Assembly (NCBI GenBank): GCA_024637155.1
Contig: JAGXFR010000034.1
Span: 1-64,000, forward strand
Reading direction: 5' to 3'
Length of the DNA stretch: 64,000 nucleotides
Origin: Burkholderiaceae bacterium
GTDB taxonomy: Bacteria; Pseudomonadota; Gammaproteobacteria; Burkholderiales; Burkholderiaceae_E
Below are positions 28,360-37,412 of this stretch, piece after piece. Position 1 is the stretch's first letter. The number at the start of each line of letters is the position of its first letter. The position numbers were made by a program, and so were the translations under genes. The notes under the pieces are model-generated. The model was not told where the DNA came from. It made no database searches and saw only the letters and a program-made list of their open reading frames with translations.

Positions 28360-28845
28360 TCAGGTCGCTTCGAAGACGCCCCGTTCGCGGTTCTTGCGCA
28401 CCGCATCCCAGCGATGTGCGACGCCGTTCATGGCGATCCATGCCCCCACGCTCAGGTGCGACGCGCAGCCGATCGCGAAGCCGAGATTGAAGAGCGCATC
28501 GGAACCCGCCACCTCGTAGGGCAGCATCGCACCGGTGAGCACGATCGTCTTGTCGAGCGCCGCCGCGCCCAGCACCGCCGCGGTCTCGGCCATCGTGTCG
28601 GTGCCGTGGATGATCACGATGCGATTCTCCGGGGCCGCGCGACATGCGTCGAGTACCCCGGCGCGGTGCGCGTCCTTCATCTCGAGGCTGTCGATCAGCA
28701 TCAGTACCTCGAGCGACGCCGGCGCCGCGAGCCGCGCGCGCGCGACGATTTCCGCGAGGTGCGAGTCGCCGAAGCCGAGCGTGCCGGCGATCGGGTCGTA
28801 GTGCTTGTCGAAGGTGCCGCCCGTGGTGATGATGCGCAGGCTCAT
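28360..28845 (-). CDS. single-domain asparaginase-like protein
   Basis: The 161-residue protein matches only the N-terminal, catalytic half of type I/II asparaginases. It has the first threonine loop (ITTGGTFDK), the second catalytic motif HGTDTM with T82 and D83, and VLTGAMLP. The C-terminal domain, which completes the active site across subunits in the 330-residue enzymes, is absent. Stand-alone forms of this size occur in other Proteobacteria; their activity is uncertain. The ATG at 28845 gives the expected beginning. It is divergent from the patatin gene and convergent with the AbrB-family gene. Confidence 0.85.
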   Translation of the reverse strand: MSLRIITTGGTFDKHYDPIAGTLGFGDSHLAEIVARARLAAPASLEVLMLIDSLEMKDAHRAGVLDACRAAPENRIVIIHGTDTMAETAAVLGAAALDKTIVLTGAMLPYEVAGSDALFNLGFAIGCASHLSVGAWIAMNGVAHRWDAVRKNRERGVFEAT

Positions 28846-28947
28846 GGCGGGTTGCGGGTCGAATGGTCGGGCCGCCATTATGCCCCGCTAGAATGGGGAC
28901 GGGGATGCGCCCGCGGGGCGTGGCCGCCCGCGCAGGGAGCATTGCCG

Positions 28948-29853
28948 ATGTTCGAACAGGTCGTCCTGGCCGGCGGCGGGCACCGCTGCTGGTGGCAGGC
29001 CGGGTTCTGGGACGTGGTCGCGCCGCGGATCGCGCTGCGTCCGCGCGTGATCGCCGGCGTCTCCGCCGGCGCGGGGATCGCCTGCCTGCTCTACGCCAAC
29101 GACACGCGCGAGGCGATCCGCTTCTGCTACCGGGCGATGGTGGGCAACCGGAGCAACGCCTACTGGGGCAATCTGCTGCGCCCTGGAGAGCGGGTGTTCC
29201 CGCAGTACGCCATCTACCGCATCGCGCTCAAGACGCTGCTGGGCGGACCCCACTTCGCGCAGCTTCAACGCTCGGCGCCCGAGATCCGTGTTGTTTATGC
29301 GCGGATCCCGAGCCTGCTGGGCCTGCGCAGCGCCGCGCTGCTCGCTCTCGCCGCGGATCAGATCGACAAGGGGGGTTCGAAGGCGTTGCACCCGCGCTTC
29401 GCGCGCCAGTTCGGCTTCACCACCGAGATCGAGCGCGTGCAGGATTGCCACAGCGACGACGATCTGGTGGCCCTGATCCTCGCGTCGAGTTGCACGCCGC
29501 CCTTCACCCCGCTGGTCTACCGGCGCGGCCGCCCCGTGCTCGACGGCGGGCTGGTGGACAGCATCCCGGTGCAGGCGGTGGATCCGGCCCCCGTGCCGAC
29601 GCTCGTGCTGACCACCCGCTGCTATCCGGGCTATGCTCCGATCTTCGGGCTGGACGGGCGCACCTACGTCCAGCCATCGCGCACGATCCCGGTGTCGAGC
29701 TGGGACTACACCGCTCCGGATCGCATCGAGAGCACGTTCGTCCTGGGGCGCGAGGACGGTGAGGATTTCCTGCGCTCGATCGGGCACGGCGCGCTCGAGC
29801 GGGTGCAGCGGGAAGGCGAAGCAGCATGGGCGGCTCGGGAGGGCGCGGAATGA
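28948..29853 (+). CDS. patatin-like phospholipase
   Basis: The 301-residue protein has the patatin elements: oxyanion loop GGGHR (9-13), nucleophile elbow GVSAG (S39) and catalytic Asp in DGG (D199). It is probably a cytoplasmic or membrane-associated acyl hydrolase; no signal peptide is present. GGGAG lies upstream of the ATG. Its stop overlaps the start of the SDR gene (ATGA), and an acyl-activating/acyltransferase fusion follows, so it may supply or remove acyl chains in the same lipid pathway. Confidence 0.9.
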   Translation: MFEQVVLAGGGHRCWWQAGFWDVVAPRIALRPRVIAGVSAGAGIACLLYANDTREAIRFCYRAMVGNRSNAYWGNLLRPGERVFPQYAIYRIALKTLLGGPHFAQLQRSAPEIRVVYARIPSLLGLRSAALLALAADQIDKGGSKALHPRFARQFGFTTEIERVQDCHSDDDLVALILASSCTPPFTPLVYRRGRPVLDGGLVDSIPVQAVDPAPVPTLVLTTRCYPGYAPIFGLDGRTYVQPSRTIPVSSWDYTAPDRIESTFVLGREDGEDFLRSIGHGALERVQREGEAAWAAREGAE

Positions 29854-30623
29854 CGAAAGGGGAGCGCGGCACGCTGGCATGGGTGACCGGGGGCGGCACT
29901 GGAATCGGGCTGGAATCGGCACGCGCGCTCGGCAGAGCAGGCTACCGCGTGGCGGTCTCGGGTCGGCGCGAGCCGGAGCTCGCGGCGGCCGTGGCCGCGC
30001 TGCGCGCCGACGGGATCACCGCCGAAGCCGTGCCCTTGGATGTGGCCGATCTCGCGGCAGTGGCGAACGCGGGCGCGGATCTGCTTGCCCGCCATGGCGC
30101 GGTCGCCGTGCTGGTCTGTTCGGCCGGCACCAACGTGCCGAAGCGCTTCTGGCGGGATCTGAACCCGGCCGATTTCGCGCGGGTCGTTGCGGTCAACCTC
30201 AACGGGGTGGCGGCGTGTGTCTCCGCGGTGCTGCCGGGAATGCGCGAGCGTGGCGCCGGAACCATCGTGGTGATCTCGTCCTGGGCCGGGTGGCGCTATC
30301 TGGGATTCACCGGCGCGGCTTACGGCGCCAGCAAGCAGGGCCTGAGTCCGCTGGTCGAAACGCTCAACGACCAGGAGGGTGCCCACGGAATCCGGGCCAC
30401 GCTGGTCTGTCCGGGCGAGGTGGCAACGCCGATTCTGCGCTCGCGCCCCGTGCCGCCGCCCGAGGAGGAGATCGCGCGGATGTTGCAGCCCGACGATGTC
30501 GCCGCCGCAGTCCTCTTCGCGGCGCAGGCGCCGGCGCGCGTGTGCGTCAACGAAATCGTGATCAGCCCGACGCACAATCGGATCTACGTCGGCGCCGACG
30601 ATCTGAAACAGCCGCGCTCATGA
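29850..30623 (+). CDS. short-chain dehydrogenase/reductase
   Basis: The 257-residue classical SDR has the nucleotide site TGGGTGIG (13-20), a catalytic Ser in VISSW (about 143), and YGASK (Tyr about 157, Lys about 161). The sequence resembles FabG-like ketoreductases. The patatin stop codon overlaps its ATG, so the genes are coupled. In this operon a role in reducing a ketoacyl or lipid-linked carbonyl is plausible, but the substrate is unknown. Confidence 0.9.
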   Translation: MTKGERGTLAWVTGGGTGIGLESARALGRAGYRVAVSGRREPELAAAVAALRADGITAEAVPLDVADLAAVANAGADLLARHGAVAVLVCSAGTNVPKRFWRDLNPADFARVVAVNLNGVAACVSAVLPGMRERGAGTIVVISSWAGWRYLGFTGAAYGASKQGLSPLVETLNDQEGAHGIRATLVCPGEVATPILRSRPVPPPEEEIARMLQPDDVAAAVLFAAQAPARVCVNEIVISPTHNRIYVGADDLKQPRS

Positions 30624-30668
30624 CGGTGGCACGGGGGTTTTCCGCAGGCCAGCGCGGAATCGGACAGC

Positions 30669-33530
30669 ATGGCGCCGACCGGAACCCCTGAGGCGGTCGG
30701 CGAAACGGCTGGAAACGCGGCCGACGCGGCGGCACTCGCCGAGCCCCTGCTCGCCGTCGTGCGCGAAGTCGCCGGCGAATTGCGCCGCGGGGCGAGCGCG
30801 CCCGTGAGCGGCGGGCTCGACGCTTCGCTGGAACGCGACTTCGGGCTGGACAGCCTGGCACGCGTCGAGTTGTTCGCACGTCTGGAGCGCACGCTGGGCG
30901 CGCGGCTCGACGAGGCGGCGATCTCCGAGGCGGAAACGCCGCGCGACCTGCTGCGCTACATCGAGATCGTGGCGCCGCGCGACGCGTCGGCCCCGGCGGC
31001 GCCCGCTTCCGCGGCGGTCGCTGCGGCGCTCGAAACCGGGCCGGAGAGCGCGCGCACGATCATCGAGGTGCTCGAGTGGCACGTCGCCGTTCACCCCGAC
31101 CGGGTGCACATCTATCTCTACGAAGACGGCGACGAACCGCAGGCGATCACCTATGCCGCGCTGCTCGCCGATGCGCGGGCCGTCGCGCGGGGCCTGCGCG
31201 CGCGCGACGTCGCGCCGGGCGATCGGGTCGCGATGATGCTGCCCACGGGGCGCGACTTTCTCGCGGCGTTCTATGGGGCGATGTATGCTGGGTGCGTCCC
31301 GGTGCCGGTCTATCCGCCGGCACGTCCGTCGCAGCTCGAAGATCACCTGCGTCGCGTCGCGGCGATCGTCGCGAACGCCCAGGCGGCGGTGCTCGTCTCC
31401 TTCGAACAGGCGCGCTCGGTGGCGGGGCTGCTGAAGATGCAGGGTCTCTCGAGTCTTGCGATCGAAACGGTTGCCGACCTGTCTCGGCGCCCCCTCTCGG
31501 GGTTCGACGCCGGCGCGGATGATGCGCGTGGATTCGCCCAGGCGCACGACCTCGCGTTCCTGCAGTACACCTCCGGCAGCACCGGGGAGCCCAAGGGCGT
31601 CGAACTGACGCATCACAACCTGCTCGTCAACCTGGCCTCGATGCGCGAGGCGACCGGCGTGCACGCGAGGGACGTCTTCGTGTCGTGGCTGCCGCTTTAT
31701 CACGACATGGGGCTGATCGGCGCGGTGATGGGTTCGCTGACCATCGGTTTCACGCTGGTGCTGATGTCGCCGCTGGCGTTCCTCGCGCGCCCTGCGCGCT
31801 GGCTGCGCGCCGTCCACCGGCATCGCGGGACGATCACCGCCGCGCCGAACTTCGCCTACGAATTCTGCATGAGCAAGATCGACGAGCGCGACCTGGCGGG
31901 AATCGACCTGCGCTGCCTGCGCTTCGCGTTCAACGGTGCCGAGACCGTGATGCCCTCGACCATCGAGCGCTTCGCCGAACGCTTCGCGCCGTACGGCTTG
32001 CGGCCGGAGGCGCTGACACCCGTCTACGGACTGGCCGAAGCGACGCTGGGCGTCGCGTTTCCGCCGATCGGGCGCGGGCCGCGGATCGAGCGGATCGATC
32101 GCGCGCAGATGCGCGAGGCCGAGCGCGCGGTGCCGGCGGCCGACGGCGATCCGAACCCGCTGCGCATCGTGGGCTGTGGCATGCCCTTGCCCGGCCACGA
32201 CATCCGCGCGATCGACGATGCGGGCCGCGAGCTGCCGGAGCGGCATCAGGGACGGATCCAGTTTCGCGGGCCGTCGTCGACCGCGGGGTACTTTCGCCGG
32301 CCGGATCTCTCGGCGCAACTGTGCGACGGCGACTGGCGCCACACGGGAGATCTCGGCTACCTCGCCGACGGCGAGCTGTTCCTGGCCGGCCGCGCGAAGG
32401 ACATCATCATCCGCGGGGGACACAACATCCATCCCCAGGAACTCGAGGATGCGGTCAGTGGCGTCGCCGGTGTGCGCAAGGGTGGAGTGTGCGTCTTTCC
32501 GGTCGCGGACGAAGCCTCGGGGACCGAGCGTCTCGTGGTTCTCGTCGAAACCAGTGCATCCGGCTCCGAGGAGCGCGAGCGGATCAGCGAGCGGATTCGC
32601 TCTCTCTCGGTGGACCTGCTGGGAACGCCGGCCGATGAGATCGTGCTGGCGCCACCGCGCAGCGTTCTGAAGACCTCGAGCGGCAAGATCCGGCGCTCGG
32701 CCTGCCGGGAGCTCTATGAGGCCGGCCAGATCGGACACGGCGTGCGGCCGGCCTGGGTGCAGATGCTGCGGCTGGCCGCGCGCGGCGCCGTGCGCCAGAC
32801 GACCCGGCTCGTGCGCGGCGTGACGGGCTACGCATGGGCAGCCTGGGTCTGGGCATTGTTCGCGCTCGTCTTCGTGGTGGGTGCGCTGCTCATCCTCGTG
32901 CTGCCGGGATTGGCGCTGCGCCGCGCGCTCTCGCGCTGGATCGTGCGCACCGCGCTGTGGCTCTCGGGACTGCCCGTGAAGATCGACGGCGCCGAACATC
33001 TCGCGGGCGAGGCGCCGCGGATCATTGCGGCCAACCATGCGAGCTATGTCGACTGGCTGGTGCTGGGTGCCGTGCTCCCCGGGCGCTTTTCCTTTGTCGC
33101 CAAGGAAGAGCTGTCGCGCACGTTCCTGCTCTCGACGCTGTTGCGCCGCATGGGCACGTCCTTCGTCGAGCGCTTCGACGCGGCGCAGGGAATCGATGAC
33201 ACGCGGCGCATGGAGGAACGGCTGCGCGCCGGTGCGTCGCTCGCGGTGTTCCCGGAAGGAACCTTCGTACGCAAGTCAGGGATGCTGCCGTTGCGCATGG
33301 GCGCGTTCGTCCTTGCCGCGCGCACGGCAACGCCGATCATTCCGGTGGCGCTGCGGGGCACGCGCTCGGTGCTGCGCGCCGATGAATGGTTCCCCCGGCG
33401 CACGCCGGTGCGCGTCACGGTGTTCGCGGCGATCGCGCCACAGGGCGCCGACTGGGCGGGGGCGATCGAATTGCGCGCCGCGGTGCACGAGCGGCTTCGG
33501 GAAGGATCCCGGGAGCCCGACGCGCGCTGA
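30669..33530 (+). CDS. trifunctional ACP / fatty acyl-AMP ligase / PlsC-type acyltransferase
   Basis: The 953-residue fusion has three parts. Residues about 20-105 form an acyl carrier domain with the phosphopantetheine motif FGLDSL (S62). Residues about 120-690 are an adenylating domain with YTSGSTGEPKG (about 299-309), NGAETV, PVYGLAEATLG and TGDLGYL, the FAAL rather than CoA-ligase type. After a hydrophobic segment (about 721-752) comes a PlsC-like acyltransferase with NHASYVDW (the HX4D motif, H about 789) and FPEGT (about 860). One chain could therefore activate a free fatty acid as AMP ester, load it on its own carrier and esterify it to a lipid. E. coli Aas has the opposite order and no built-in carrier. 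Confidence 0.92.
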   Translation: MAPTGTPEAVGETAGNAADAAALAEPLLAVVREVAGELRRGASAPVSGGLDASLERDFGLDSLARVELFARLERTLGARLDEAAISEAETPRDLLRYIEIVAPRDASAPAAPASAAVAAALETGPESARTIIEVLEWHVAVHPDRVHIYLYEDGDEPQAITYAALLADARAVARGLRARDVAPGDRVAMMLPTGRDFLAAFYGAMYAGCVPVPVYPPARPSQLEDHLRRVAAIVANAQAAVLVSFEQARSVAGLLKMQGLSSLAIETVADLSRRPLSGFDAGADDARGFAQAHDLAFLQYTSGSTGEPKGVELTHHNLLVNLASMREATGVHARDVFVSWLPLYHDMGLIGAVMGSLTIGFTLVLMSPLAFLARPARWLRAVHRHRGTITAAPNFAYEFCMSKIDERDLAGIDLRCLRFAFNGAETVMPSTIERFAERFAPYGLRPEALTPVYGLAEATLGVAFPPIGRGPRIERIDRAQMREAERAVPAADGDPNPLRIVGCGMPLPGHDIRAIDDAGRELPERHQGRIQFRGPSSTAGYFRRPDLSAQLCDGDWRHTGDLGYLADGELFLAGRAKDIIIRGGHNIHPQELEDAVSGVAGVRKGGVCVFPVADEASGTERLVVLVETSASGSEERERISERIRSLSVDLLGTPADEIVLAPPRSVLKTSSGKIRRSACRELYEAGQIGHGVRPAWVQMLRLAARGAVRQTTRLVRGVTGYAWAAWVWALFALVFVVGALLILVLPGLALRRALSRWIVRTALWLSGLPVKIDGAEHLAGEAPRIIAANHASYVDWLVLGAVLPGRFSFVAKEELSRTFLLSTLLRRMGTSFVERFDAAQGIDDTRRMEERLRAGASLAVFPEGTFVRKSGMLPLRMGAFVLAARTATPIIPVALRGTRSVLRADEWFPRRTPVRVTVFAAIAPQGADWAGAIELRAAVHERLREGSREPDAR

Positions 33531-33557
33531 GAAACGCACGGTTGGCGCGGCCCCGGC

Positions 33558-34328
33558 TCACTTCGCGTCCGGTGCTCCGTTGATGCGCGTGAGCGCCGTG
33601 TAGAGGTCGATGGGCATCGGGAAGACGATCGTCGCGGTCTTGTCCCCGGCGATGTTCACGAGCGTCTGCATGTAACGCAGTTGCAGCGCACCGGGTTCGG
33701 AAGACAGCACCTTGGCCGCCTGGCTCAACTTCTCGGCGGCCTGCAGTTCGCCCTCGGCGTGGATGATCTTGGCGCGCCGCTCGCGCTCGGCCTCGGCCTG
33801 CTTGGCGATGGCGCGCACCATCGTATCGTTCAGGTCGACGTGCTTGATCTCGACGTTCGACACCTTGATGCCCCAGATGTCGGTCTGCTCGTCGAGCACT
33901 TTCTGGATGTCGATGTTGAGCCGCTCGCGCTCGGCGAGCATCTGGTCGAGGTCATGCTTGCCGAGCACCGCGCGCAGCGTCGTCTGGGAGAGCTCGCTGG
34001 TGGCCGACATGAAGTTCACCACCTGGATGATCGCGCTCTTGGGGTCGACGACGCGGAAGTACACGACCGCGTTGACCTTGACCGAGACGTTGTCGCGCGA
34101 GATCACGTCCTGGGTCGGCACATCGAGCACGACCGTGCGCAGGTCGACCCGCACCATCTGCATGATTCCGGGAATCATGATCACGAGGCCGGGACCCTTG
34201 ACCTTCCAGAAGCGCCCGAGGGTGAACACGACGCCGCGCTCGTATTCGCGCAGGATGCGGATCGAGGCGACCAGCAGCGCGACGATGAACAGCAGCGTGA
34301 TTCCGCCCACTCCGAAGTTGAAGTACAT
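33558..34328 (-). CDS. slipin / stomatin-like SPFH protein
   Basis: The 256-residue protein has one N-terminal membrane segment (GITLLFIVALLVASI) followed by an SPFH domain beginning REYERGVVFTLGRFW and a C-terminal coiled region rich in Glu/Arg/Ala (KQAEAERERRAKIIHAEGEL). It belongs to the prokaryotic slipin group, which forms membrane microdomain scaffolds. It starts two bases after the NfeD-family gene on the same strand; this pair is conserved widely, and the NfeD-type protease is known to cleave its slipin partner in archaea. Confidence 0.93.
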   Translation of the reverse strand: MYFNFGVGGITLLFIVALLVASIRILREYERGVVFTLGRFWKVKGPGLVIMIPGIMQMVRVDLRTVVLDVPTQDVISRDNVSVKVNAVVYFRVVDPKSAIIQVVNFMSATSELSQTTLRAVLGKHDLDQMLAERERLNIDIQKVLDEQTDIWGIKVSNVEIKHVDLNDTMVRAIAKQAEAERERRAKIIHAEGELQAAEKLSQAAKVLSSEPGALQLRYMQTLVNIAGDKTATIVFPMPIDLYTALTRINGAPDAK

Positions 34329-34330
34329 GC

Positions 34331-35818
34331 TTACTCTCCTCTTGAGGCTTGCGCGGCGGTAATCGGAGCGACCCGCAGGACAAGACCTTCGCGGGCGGTG
34401 ACGCGCACCAGCTGGCCGACCTGCAGCGCCTCGCCGGCCTTCACCTGCCAGCGCTCGCCGGCGATGCGTGCCCAGGTTCCCTGCGCCCCGGCGGCGAACA
34501 CCTCGCCGGTGCTGCCCACGAGCGCTTCATCGCCGGTGGCGATCGGGCCACGCCGGGCGCGCAGTGCCATCGTGCCGACGAACCCGATGGAGAGCGCACT
34601 GAACAGCGCGGTGGCCACGATCAGCGAGACGGGGATGCCGAAACCGGGCACGTCCTCGTCCATCAGCATCACGCCGCCGGCAACGAAGGCGACGATCCCG
34701 CCGATGCCGATCACCCCGAAGCTCGGGGTGAACACCTCCGCGATCATCAGGCCGATGCCGAGCACGATCAGCGCCAGTCCCGCGTAATTGATGGGCAAGA
34801 GCTGCAGCGCGTAGAGGCCGAGCAGCAGGCAGATTCCGCCGATGATGCCGAGCGCGCCGAAGCCGGGCGAGGTGAATTCGAAGAACAGCCCGTAGATTCC
34901 CGCCATCATCAGCAGCAGCGCGACGCTGGGATTCGTGACGACGGAGAGCAGCTGCTCGCGCCAGTCCGGCTCGATCGACTCGATCTGCGCGCCAACGGTG
35001 CGCAGCACCTGCGGCTGGCCGGCGACGCTGACCGTGCGTCCATCGGCCTGGCGCAGCAGATCGGGAACGTCGCGCGCCACGTGGTCGATCACCTTCAGGT
35101 CGAGCGCTTCCTGGGCCGACAGGCTGACGGCTTCGCGCACCGCACGCTCCGCCCAGTCGGCGTTGCGGCCGCGCATCTGCGCGAGCCCGCGGATATAGGC
35201 GGCGGCGTCGTGGACCACCTTGCGGCTCATCGCTCCGCCCGGTATCGGCCAGGCGGGCCGGGCGTCGGGCCGGGCGTCAGCAGGCGCTTGCTTGGCCTCG
35301 GGCGCGGACTTCGGCTGCGCGTCCCCACCCGACTTGGCCTTCGCAGCGGGCTGCGGCGCCGGCGGCTTCTCCTTCTCGTTGCCCGGGATGATCGGCTCGT
35401 CGCCGCCGGTTCCGCCGATGCCGATCTGCACGGGCGTGGCAGCGCCGAGGTTCGTGCCCGGCGCCATCGCCGCCACGTGGCTCGCGTACAGGATGTAGGT
35501 TCCGGCGCTGGCGGCGCGCGCTCCGCCCGGGGCGACAAAGGTCGCCACGGGGATGGGTGCCGCGAGGATCGTCTTGATGATCTGGCGCATCGCGGTGTCG
35601 AGACCGCCGGGCGTGTCCATCTGAAGGACTACGATCGTGGCACGGGCGTCGCGCGCACGGGCAATCCCGCGCACCACGTAGTCGGCCGTGGCGGGGCCGA
35701 TCGCGCCCTCGACCTTGAGGACGACGGCCTGCGGTTGCGTCTGGGCAAATCCCGTCGCGAGCAGCAGTGCTGCGGCCAGCACGACCGCGACCAGGGACAG
35801 CGTGAATCGTTTGGTCAT
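34331..35818 (-). CDS. NfeD-family membrane serine protease (ClpP-like domain)
   Basis: The 495-residue long-form NfeD protein has a signal peptide (1-25), a ClpP-class protease domain with nucleophile S104 in RAASAGTYI and the partner Lys K200 in AMSRKVVHDAA, four to five membrane helices (about 290-420) and a C-terminal OB-fold NfeD domain. A Pro/Ala/Lys-rich linker of about 60 residues (135-195) interrupts the protease domain between the Ser and Lys motifs. It is cotranscribed with the slipin gene. Confidence 0.92.
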   Translation of the reverse strand: MTKRFTLSLVAVVLAAALLLATGFAQTQPQAVVLKVEGAIGPATADYVVRGIARARDARATIVVLQMDTPGGLDTAMRQIIKTILAAPIPVATFVAPGGARAASAGTYILYASHVAAMAPGTNLGAATPVQIGIGGTGGDEPIIPGNEKEKPPAPQPAAKAKSGGDAQPKSAPEAKQAPADARPDARPAWPIPGGAMSRKVVHDAAAYIRGLAQMRGRNADWAERAVREAVSLSAQEALDLKVIDHVARDVPDLLRQADGRTVSVAGQPQVLRTVGAQIESIEPDWREQLLSVVTNPSVALLLMMAGIYGLFFEFTSPGFGALGIIGGICLLLGLYALQLLPINYAGLALIVLGIGLMIAEVFTPSFGVIGIGGIVAFVAGGVMLMDEDVPGFGIPVSLIVATALFSALSIGFVGTMALRARRGPIATGDEALVGSTGEVFAAGAQGTWARIAGERWQVKAGEALQVGQLVRVTAREGLVLRVAPITAAQASRGE

Positions 35819-35883
35819 GGCTCACCCGTGTGGCTGGGTCCAGCCTCTAGAGTGGGCCGGAATTACGGGAGATGCAAGCCGCC

Positions 35884-37116
35884 TCAGCCGGCCTCGGCGG
35901 GCACCGCCTGCGCGACGAGCGTGCGCCACTGTCGCTCGCTCTCCGGCCAGTCGCCGGGTTGCGTGCTCGCCAGCGTGCGCAGGATCTGCGCGAGCTGCCA
36001 CGCCGGGGGTTGGGCGAGCTCAATCGGGCGATCGTGCCACAGGCGCCGGATCACGTTCGCGTCGACCGCGAAACGCTGGGCGAGCGCCTCGATCACGTAA
36101 CGGTCCTGCCCGGCATCGACGGCGCGGCGCAGCACCGCGGCCCAGCGCTGGCTGTGTGCGTGGTCACGCCGTGCGACCAGGCGCGGCAGATCGTAGCCGG
36201 AGCGGGCCGGCGCGCGCTCCTCGTCCAGGTCGAGATCCGCCCAGGAGGACGTTTCGGGTTCGTCTGCGTCCCAGGTGTCGAGCGGCACCAGCGCGTCGGC
36301 GAAGAATCCGGCGAAAGCGGGCAGGGCCGTGAGCACATGGGCGCGCGCCGCGGCGTGGCGCGGTGCGAGCCGCAGCCAGTTGTAGCAACCCAGATGCTGT
36401 CCGGCCCCGCAACGCGCGAGTTTGGCGAGCGTCACCGGATCGAGACAGGCTTCCAGGATCGCGGCGATGCGCTGCTCGACCACGGTCTCGCGCAGGTCGA
36501 CCGAGCGCAGTACCCGTCCATAGAACTCGACGTCGATGATCCCGTCGCGCAGCGCGCCGCGCAGCCCGTGCAGGAAATCCGGGTAACGCGTGCCGCGCTC
36601 GAACAGCGTCGCGCCGGCCTCGGGTTCGAGACGGTGACGCAGTTCGAGGTGGTGAAACCGTGCGGCCGGCCCGCGTTCCAGGACCGTGAGCATTTCGCCG
36701 GCCAGCGCGGCAAAGAGCACATCGAGCCCGGCGGCCGCGTCGCGCTGGTGCAGCGAAGGGCGCTGGTCGATCCCCGAGAGCCAGTCGATCAGCAGCGCGA
36801 GCGTGCGGTCGGTGAGCAGCGTCCGGAAGTCGTAGATCAGTCGGTCACGGTCGACGCCGACGAAGCGCACGTTCAGTCCCCAGGCACGCGCGAGCTGGGC
36901 AAAGATCGGATTCGACATGAGCGAGAGCCGCGACCCAAGGGGCAGCAGCACCGTGAACAGGCGCCACTCCGAGGACGGATTGCGAAATACGAGCGCGCGC
37001 GGACTGGCGCAATAGACCCCGGCCAGGTGGGCGAACTCGGGACCGAGCGTTCCCGCGTCACAGAGCTCGTCGTCGATCGGGTAGCGGTCGACCCGCAGCG
37101 CCTCAAACTCGCGCAT
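35884..37116 (-). CDS. conserved hypothetical protein, 410 residues, family not recognised
   Basis: This is a long, clean coding frame with normal codon use for the genome, no signal peptide and no membrane helix. It is acidic in the region around 300-325 (ADEPETSSWADLDLDEER) and otherwise mixed alpha/beta in appearance. The C-terminal part (330-400) is helix-rich and includes QRFAVDANVIRRLWHDRP. I recognise no catalytic motif. It starts nine bases after the small membrane protein gene at 37126, so the two are probably one unit. Confidence 0.75.
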   Translation of the reverse strand: MREFEALRVDRYPIDDELCDAGTLGPEFAHLAGVYCASPRALVFRNPSSEWRLFTVLLPLGSRLSLMSNPIFAQLARAWGLNVRFVGVDRDRLIYDFRTLLTDRTLALLIDWLSGIDQRPSLHQRDAAAGLDVLFAALAGEMLTVLERGPAARFHHLELRHRLEPEAGATLFERGTRYPDFLHGLRGALRDGIIDVEFYGRVLRSVDLRETVVEQRIAAILEACLDPVTLAKLARCGAGQHLGCYNWLRLAPRHAAARAHVLTALPAFAGFFADALVPLDTWDADEPETSSWADLDLDEERAPARSGYDLPRLVARRDHAHSQRWAAVLRRAVDAGQDRYVIEALAQRFAVDANVIRRLWHDRPIELAQPPAWQLAQILRTLASTQPGDWPESERQWRTLVAQAVPAEAG

Positions 37117-37125
37117 TCCGCGCGT

Positions 37126-37302
37126 CTAGCTGGCTCGCTTCGCGAACGAGAGCAACCAGCCGCCGGCGCTGAGCAGCGCCGCAGCGATCACCGTGCGCGC
37201 GGCCGAGCCGCGCAGCAGCGCTTCGGCGGCGAACAACGCGCCGGCGGTCATCAGGAGCCGGGCCGTTCCGGCCGTCCGTTGGGAGGGGCTGAGATCCTTC
37301 AT
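37126..37302 (-). CDS. small membrane protein, 58 residues
   Basis: The frame runs from an ATG at 37302 to a TAG at 37126 and begins MKDLSPSQRTAGTARLLMTA. Two hydrophobic segments (RLLMTAGALFAAEALL, about 15-30, and TVIAAALLSAGGWLLSF, about 37-53) end in a basic tail (AKRAS), suggesting a hairpin in the inner membrane. Codon use is GC3-rich and GGGAGGGG-like purines lie nearby on the opposite strand only, so the ribosome site is not strong. It sits directly upstream of the unrecognised 410-residue gene. No family is recognised. Confidence 0.65.
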   Translation of the reverse strand: MKDLSPSQRTAGTARLLMTAGALFAAEALLRGSAARTVIAAALLSAGGWLLSFAKRAS

Positions 37303-37412
37303 GGCGCTAATCTACCGCAGATTTCCGCATCGCGCGCAAGTCCCCGCGCGCGTCCCCGATAAATGGTCGGCAGGCGCCACGCCGGCGTGCGACGTCCGCC
37401 GGCGGCGGCGCC

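Noticed and set aside
27235-28947. Open frame continuing upstream of the patatin gene through the AbrB-family and asparaginase genes
   Set aside because: Only the part from the ATG at 28948 is patatin; the upstream extension has no domain and lies over two well-supported genes.
30618-33038. 806-codon open frame antisense to the ACP-FAAL-PlsC gene
   Set aside because: It lacks any recognisable domain and has the Arg/His/Gln-rich composition of antisense frames in this genome.
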